Under the pieces are notes generated by a model. It ran no database searches, was not told the DNA's origin, and was given only the letters and a program-made list of their open reading frames with translations. 64,000 nt of DNA from Pseudonocardia halophobica (GTDB taxonomy: Bacteria; Actinomycetota; Actinomycetes; Mycobacteriales; Pseudonocardiaceae): positions 62,001-126,000 of the forward strand of contig NZ_BSFQ01000013.1 in assembly GCF_027922425.1 (NCBI RefSeq), given 5' to 3'. A program made the translations under genes and the position numbers. The stretch's first letter is position 1. The number at the start of each line of letters is the position of its first letter. Shown in pieces: positions 60,199-64,000 of this stretch.

Positions 60199-61124
60199 GA
60201 CCGCGCCCTCCCGTCCGCCTGGCCCCGCCCGGACAGCTCCTCGACCTGCAGCAGCAGCGCGCTGTGGTCGAGCCCCCCGTGCCCCTGCGCCCGCAGCGAC
60301 CCGACGAGCTGGGCGACGTGCGCGCCCAGCGGGATCGCGACGCCGGCCTCCCGCGCCGAGGCGGTGACGATGCCGAGGTCCTTGTGGTGCAGGTCGATCC
60401 GGAAGCCGGGGGCGAAGGTGCGGGCGCGCATGGTGGTGCCCTTCCGGTCGAGCACCGTGCTGCCGGCGAGGCCGCCGCCGAGCACCGCGAGCGCGGACTC
60501 GGTGTCCACGCCGTGCGCCTCGAGGAACACGAGCGCCTCGGCGACGAGCTGGATGTTGCCCGCGACGATCAGCTGGTTGGCCGCCTTCACGGTCTGGCCC
60601 GCGCCGGAGGGTCCGACGTGGACCACGGTCTTCCCGACGACGTCGAGGAACGGCCGGGCCGCCGCCACGTCGTCGGGCTCCCCGCCGACCATGATCGACA
60701 GAATGCCCTCGACCGCGGCGGGCTCGCCGCCGCTGACCGGGGCGTCGACCGGGCGGATGCCGCGCTCGCGCTCGGCGTCGGCGATCCGGCGGGCGACGTC
60801 CGGGCGGATGGTGGAGCAGTCGATGTGCAGGGTGCCGGGCTTGGCGTGGGCGAGGATGCCGTCCTCGCCGAAGACCAGCGCCTCGACGTCCGGGCTGTCC
60901 GGGACCATGGTGATCACGACGTCGGCCTCGCGGACCGCGTCCGCGGTGTCGGTGGCGGCGCGCCCGCCGCGCTCGACCAGGACGTCGACGGCGAGCCGGG
61001 ACAGGTTGTGGCCCACGACGTCGTGGCCGGCCCGCACGAGGTGCGCGGCCATCGGGCCGCCCATGATGCCGAGGCCGATGAAGGCGATCGTGGTGTTCCG
61101 TGTGGTCTTTTCCGGCGTGCTCAT
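60195..61124 (-). CDS. glxR: 2-hydroxy-3-oxopropionate (tartronate semialdehyde) reductase
   Basis: A 309-residue beta-hydroxyacid dehydrogenase: NAD-binding IAFIGLGIMGGPMAAHLVRAGHDV, substrate motif VDAPVSGGEPAAVEG, catalytic-lysine helix GAGQTVKAANQLIVAGN, and DLHHKDLGIVTASAREAG. It reduces tartronate semialdehyde to glycerate. GGAGGA precedes the ATG. It starts in the hyi stop (ATGA) and ends in the gcl start. Confidence 0.95.
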
Positions 61125-61897
61125 GCGGAGTCCTCCAGCCACGCGAAGTCGGGTCGCGTCGGCACGTATTCGAGTGCGGTGCGGCCGGAGTAGCCGGCCT
61201 TCCGCAGGGCGTCGAGCAGGTGGTCGAAGTCCAGATCGCCGGTGCCGGGCTCGTGGCGGCCCGGGGCGTCGGCGAGCTGGACGTGGGCGATGCGGTCGCC
61301 GTACCGCGCGATCACGGCGTCGAGGTCCTCGCCGTTGACCGCGAGGTGGTAGAGGTCGGCGAGCAGGCCCACGTTGGGCGCACCGACCCGGTCGAGGACG
61401 GCGACGGCCTGTGCGGCGGTGCGGATCGGGTAGCGGTCGGCGCCGCTCAACGGCTCGACGACGACGGTCGCGCCGATCCCCTCGGCCTCCTTCGCGGCGT
61501 GCGCGAGGTTCTCGGCGGCGAGCTCGTCCTGGCCGGTCCGCCCGTCGATCCGGTTGCCGTACAGGGCGTTGAAGATGCGGGTGCCGAGCCGCTCGCCCAG
61601 CCCGACGGCCACGGCGACGGAGTCGCGGAACTCCGGCTCGCGGCCGGGCCAGGAGACGAGCCCGCGGTCGCCGGCGGGCATGTCACCGGCCGCGAAGTTG
61701 AGTCCGACGAGCTGCACGCCGGCGTCGGAGATCGCCCGCGCGAAGCGGTCGACCTCGGCGTCCGGGGGCGCGGCAGTGGGGAAGGGCCACCAGAACTCGA
61801 CGGCGTCGAACCCGGCGTCGGCGGCCGCGCGCGGCCGGTCGAGCAGGGGCAGGTCGGTGAGCACGATCGAACAGTTGAGGGCATGACGGAACGTCAC
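61121..61897 (-). CDS. hyi: hydroxypyruvate isomerase
   Basis: A 258-residue TIM-barrel isomerase of the AP-endonuclease-2 superfamily: ALNCSIVLTDLPLLDRPRAAADAGFDAVEFWWPF, GLNFAAGDMPAGDRGLVSWPGRE, VEPLSGADRYP, LLADLYHLAVNGEDL, HVQLADAPGRHEPGTGDLDF, and ALEYVP. It interconverts hydroxypyruvate and tartronate semialdehyde. GGAGGAG lies before the GTG start. It is the first gene after the palindrome array and leads the hyi-glxR-gcl-glxK chain. Confidence 0.95.
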   Translation of the reverse strand: MTFRHALNCSIVLTDLPLLDRPRAAADAGFDAVEFWWPFPTAAPPDAEVDRFARAISDAGVQLVGLNFAAGDMPAGDRGLVSWPGREPEFRDSVAVAVGLGERLGTRIFNALYGNRIDGRTGQDELAAENLAHAAKEAEGIGATVVVEPLSGADRYPIRTAAQAVAVLDRVGAPNVGLLADLYHLAVNGEDLDAVIARYGDRIAHVQLADAPGRHEPGTGDLDFDHLLDALRKAGYSGRTALEYVPTRPDFAWLEDSA

Positions 61898-61917
61898 GAG
61901 AACTCCTCCGAGACGTT

Positions 61918-62061
61918 CGCATTATGGAACCATAATGCGATTTCGGGCGCCTCGGGAGCGCATTATGGAACCATAATGCGTTCTGAGGCGGGTTCTGGAA
62001 GCGTTATGGAACCATAATGCGATCCTCCGGGGGGCCGGAAGTGTGATGGAGCCATACCGCG
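61918..62061. repeat. array 2: four palindromes at 40-41 bp period upstream of hyi
   Basis: Units start at 61918, 61959, 62000 and 62040. The first two are perfect: arms CGCATTATGG and CCATAATGCG around AA. The third keeps the right arm and has AGCGTTATGG on the left; the fourth is degenerate (GATGGAGCCATACC) and ends 6 bp from the allantoicase stop. The units lie on one face of the helix (about four turns apart) directly upstream of hyi, as expected for a multi-dimer operator, but a matching array also stands upstream of the unrelated SIP gene (16734-16879). Confidence 0.8.
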
Positions 62062-62067
62062 GTCGGT

Positions 62068-63015
62068 TCAGTGGGCGGCGTGCCAGCGGGTCCGGAGGGA
62101 CTCGCGGCCGGCATCGGTGGGGGTGCCCCACAGGCGTACTCGCGAGAGGCCGCCGTCGGGGTGGATGTCGAGGCGTACCTCGGTGACGGCCGGGCGGTCG
62201 GCGAGCACGAACCGGTGCCGGGTGTCGGGCTGCAGCGGGGTGTACAGCAGGTCCTGCCAGTCCCCGTCGCCGGTCCTGCCGCGCAGGACGGCCGCACCCG
62301 GGGCGTTGTACAGGAAGTACGAGGTGTCGATCTCGGCGACGGCGATCCGGCCCTCGGTCCCCAGACCGAGCTCGACCCAGTCGTTGCCGGCGTCGCGGCG
62401 CCGCGCGGTCTCCCAGCCCTCGCCCATGGAGCGGGCCGGTCCGGGCAGCAGCAGGTTGTGCGGGCTGCTGTAGAAACGGTTAGACACGTCGCGCACGTGC
62501 CCGCCGTTCTCGATCGCGGCCAGGTCCACGGTGCCGAGCACGTCGAGCAGCGCCGGGTCCGGCAGGGCCTCGCCGTGCACGCGCAGCCGGGCCACGCCGC
62601 CGTCGGGCACGATCCGCAGCCGCACGTGCGTGACACGCCGGTCGCTGTGCACGTCGAAGGCGTTCTCCGAGTCCCCCTTGAGCGGCGAGAGCGGGACGAG
62701 CTCGAACCAGGTGCTCCCGTCCGCGGACCCGTCCACCGCGCCCTCCGGCGGGTAGTTGCCGGTGAACCAGGTCGTGTCGACCACGATCCGCCGGACGACG
62801 CCGGGCGCGCCGAGCCGGACCACGGCCTCGTCGTGCCCGGGCGAGCGGCGCCGGCGGGTCTCCCAGCCGTCGTAGACCTTGCCGCGGTGCCCGAACGTGG
62901 TCGGGTCGAACACCGGCGGGCCGGGGACGATCAGGTTCTCCTTGGCCGCGAACGACTCGTCGGTCGCCGAGACCACGGCGCCGCCGAGGGTGCGCAGCGC
63001 GAGGTCCGGGTGCAT
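62068..63015 (-). CDS. alc: allantoicase
   Basis: A 315-residue protein with two repeats of the allantoicase jelly-roll domain: GKVYDGWETRRRRSPGHDEAVVRLGAPGVVRRIVVDTTWFTGNYPP in the first and GEGWETARRRDAGNDWVELGLGTEGRIAVAEIDTSYFLYNAPG in the second. It hydrolyses allantoate to ureidoglycolate and urea. Its ATG shares one base with the allB stop (TGATG), so it is co-translated with allB. The stop lies beside the palindrome array. Confidence 0.95.
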   Translation of the reverse strand: MHPDLALRTLGGAVVSATDESFAAKENLIVPGPPVFDPTTFGHRGKVYDGWETRRRRSPGHDEAVVRLGAPGVVRRIVVDTTWFTGNYPPEGAVDGSADGSTWFELVPLSPLKGDSENAFDVHSDRRVTHVRLRIVPDGGVARLRVHGEALPDPALLDVLGTVDLAAIENGGHVRDVSNRFYSSPHNLLLPGPARSMGEGWETARRRDAGNDWVELGLGTEGRIAVAEIDTSYFLYNAPGAAVLRGRTGDGDWQDLLYTPLQPDTRHRFVLADRPAVTEVRLDIHPDGGLSRVRLWGTPTDAGRESLRTRWHAAH

Positions 63016-64000
63016 CAGGTGTCTCCTCTGCCGATCAGCCGGCCCGCGGGCCGGTCGGGGTCCACCCGCTCGCCGCGCAGCCAGGTGCCGCGGACGACGC
63101 CGTGCAGCGTGCGGCCGGCGTACGGGGTGGTGGGGTGGCGGTGGGCGAGCGTGCCCACCGCGAAGGTCTCGTCGGGGGCGACCACCGCGAGGTCGGCCGC
63201 GGCCCCCGGGGCGATGCGGCCCTTGTGGCGCAGGCCGACGAGGTCGGCCGGGGCCGTCGCCATCCGGGCGACGACGTCGGCGAACGTCCAGCCGCGCCGG
63301 CGCGCCTCCGTCCACACCACGGGCAGCCCGATCTGCAGCGACGCGATGCCGCCCCAGGCCGACCCGAAGTCGCCGGTGCCCTTGAGCTCGGGCGTGGCGG
63401 GGGAGTGGTCGCTGACGACCATGTCGATCACCCCGTCGGCCAGTCCCTGCCAGAGCGCGTCCCGGTTGGTCTCCTCGCGGACCGGGGGGCAGCACTTGAA
63501 GCGGGTGTCGCCGTCGGGCACCTCCTCGGCGGTCAGCGCGAGGTAGTGCGGGCAGGTCTCGACGGTGACCCGGACGCCGTCCGCGCGGGCCTGCGCGAGC
63601 AGCGGCAGCGCGTCGGCCGAGGACAGGTGCACCACGTGCACCCGCGCGTCCGTCTCGCGGGCCATCCGGACCAGGCCGGCGATCGCCGAGTCCTCCGCGG
63701 CGCGGGGCCGGGAGGCGAGGAAGTCCCGGTAGCGACGGCCGTGGGCCTCGCCGACCAGGGCTCCGTCCTCGGCGTGGGCGAGCAGCAGGCCGTCGAACGA
63801 GGCCAGCTCGCGCATCGCCTGACGTGGGTCCGGCAGGGCCGGGAACTCGGGGACGCCGCTGTCGAGCAGGAAGCACTTCACCCCGAACACGCCGGCCTCG
63901 TGCAGCGCGCGCAGCTCCCGCTCGTTGCCCGGGATCGCACCGCCCCAGAACCCGACGTCGATCGCGCACCGCCCGTCGGCCGCCTTGCGCTTGACCTCCA
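63015..64000 (-). CDS. allB: allantoinase (N-terminal part beyond window edge)
   Basis: About 328 C-terminal residues of a cyclic amidohydrolase. Visible are DVGFWGGAIPGNERELRALHEAGVFGVKCFL (with the Lys that is carbamylated to bridge the metals), LLAHAEDGALVG, VHVVHLSSADALPL, ETCPHYLALTAEEVPDG, KCCPPVR, DMVVSDHSPATPELKG and AWGGIASLQIGLPVV. These match allantoinase rather than dihydropyrimidinase or dihydroorotase. The frame is open to the right edge, so the N-terminal quarter with the HxH motif is outside. Confidence 0.94.
   Translation of the reverse strand, partial: EVKRKAADGRCAIDVGFWGGAIPGNERELRALHEAGVFGVKCFLLDSGVPEFPALPDPRQAMRELASFDGLLLAHAEDGALVGEAHGRRYRDFLASRPRAAEDSAIAGLVRMARETDARVHVVHLSSADALPLLAQARADGVRVTVETCPHYLALTAEEVPDGDTRFKCCPPVREETNRDALWQGLADGVIDMVVSDHSPATPELKGTGDFGSAWGGIASLQIGLPVVWTEARRRGWTFADVVARMATAPADLVGLRHKGRIAPGAAADLAVVAPDETFAVGTLAHRHPTTPYAGRTLHGVVRGTWLRGERVDPDRPAGRLIGRGDT

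Noticed and set aside
61918..62061. CRISPR array
   Set aside because: Only four units; they are symmetric palindromes that degenerate along the array, and the roughly 19-bp gaps are too short and irregular to be spacers. No cas genes.

Overview
The window comes from a very high-GC actinomycete, most likely Pseudonocardia or a close relative. Support: strong G/C bias at third codon positions (which opens long meaningless reading frames on the opposite strand), frequent GTG starts, ATGA/GTGA stop-start overlaps, several FadD-type acyl-CoA ligases, a PhoP-like two-component pair, an actinobacterial SOS box, and a benzoate/catechol gene set. I saw no rRNA, tRNA, CRISPR array, phage or intact IS element.

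Layout. 1-9,000: acyl-CoA dehydrogenase (cut by the left edge), a sucrase/ferredoxin-like protein behind an IdeR-like iron box, two acyl-CoA ligases, and a GT2-GtrA plus GT39 membrane glycosyltransferase pair. 9,100-14,400: a GT39 paralogue broken by one amber codon, a PhoP-like response regulator with its sensor kinase, and a divergent lipoprotein. 14,400-33,800: mixed housekeeping and catabolic genes (thiolase-like protein, siderophore-interacting reductase, TetR plus Baeyer-Villiger-type monooxygenase, menC, amine-oxidase-like flavoprotein, GlcD-like oxidase, MatB-like ligase, CHAD and PHP proteins, GH16 lipoprotein, PfkB kinase, CobW GTPase, esterase). 33,900-41,400: SOS-boxed DUF222/HNH endonuclease, lipoprotein, enoyl-CoA hydratase, CDF efflux pump and a large LuxR-family ATPase. 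41,400-52,600: the benzoate-to-3-oxoadipate-enol-lactone block, with benA-benB-[benC/FCD/benD] leftward and lysR-catB-catA-catC-benK-benE rightward. 52,800-57,300: DUF1097 protein, TPR-like protein, YbdK-like ligase, RtcB. 57,300-64,000: a translationally coupled allantoin/glyoxylate operon, allB-alc, then hyi-glxR-gcl-glxK.

How the genes fit together. Benzoate is imported (BenK, BenE), dihydroxylated (BenAB with the BenC part), oxidised to catechol (the BenD part), then cleaved and isomerised (CatA, CatB, CatC). Allantoin is opened to allantoate (AllB) and ureidoglycolate (Alc); the resulting glyoxylate is condensed (Gcl), reduced (GlxR, with Hyi interconverting) and phosphorylated (GlxK).

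The main unusual observations are: (i) one 916-residue polypeptide that joins the BenC electron-transfer chain, a linker with three GQE-L/I-x-P repeats, a GntR-type FCD sensor domain without its DNA-binding half, and the BenD dehydrogenase; (ii) four arrays of CTGTG-like heptamers repeated every 11 bp, each ending 24-25 bp before a possible start codon of the PhoP-like regulator gene or of the glycosyltransferase genes; (iii) two far-apart arrays of four palindromes with a 40-42 bp period; (iv) a nested hairpin in the benA leader that would bury its Shine-Dalgarno sequence; (v) an amber-interrupted glycosyltransferase; (vi) small 3' remnants of deleted genes.
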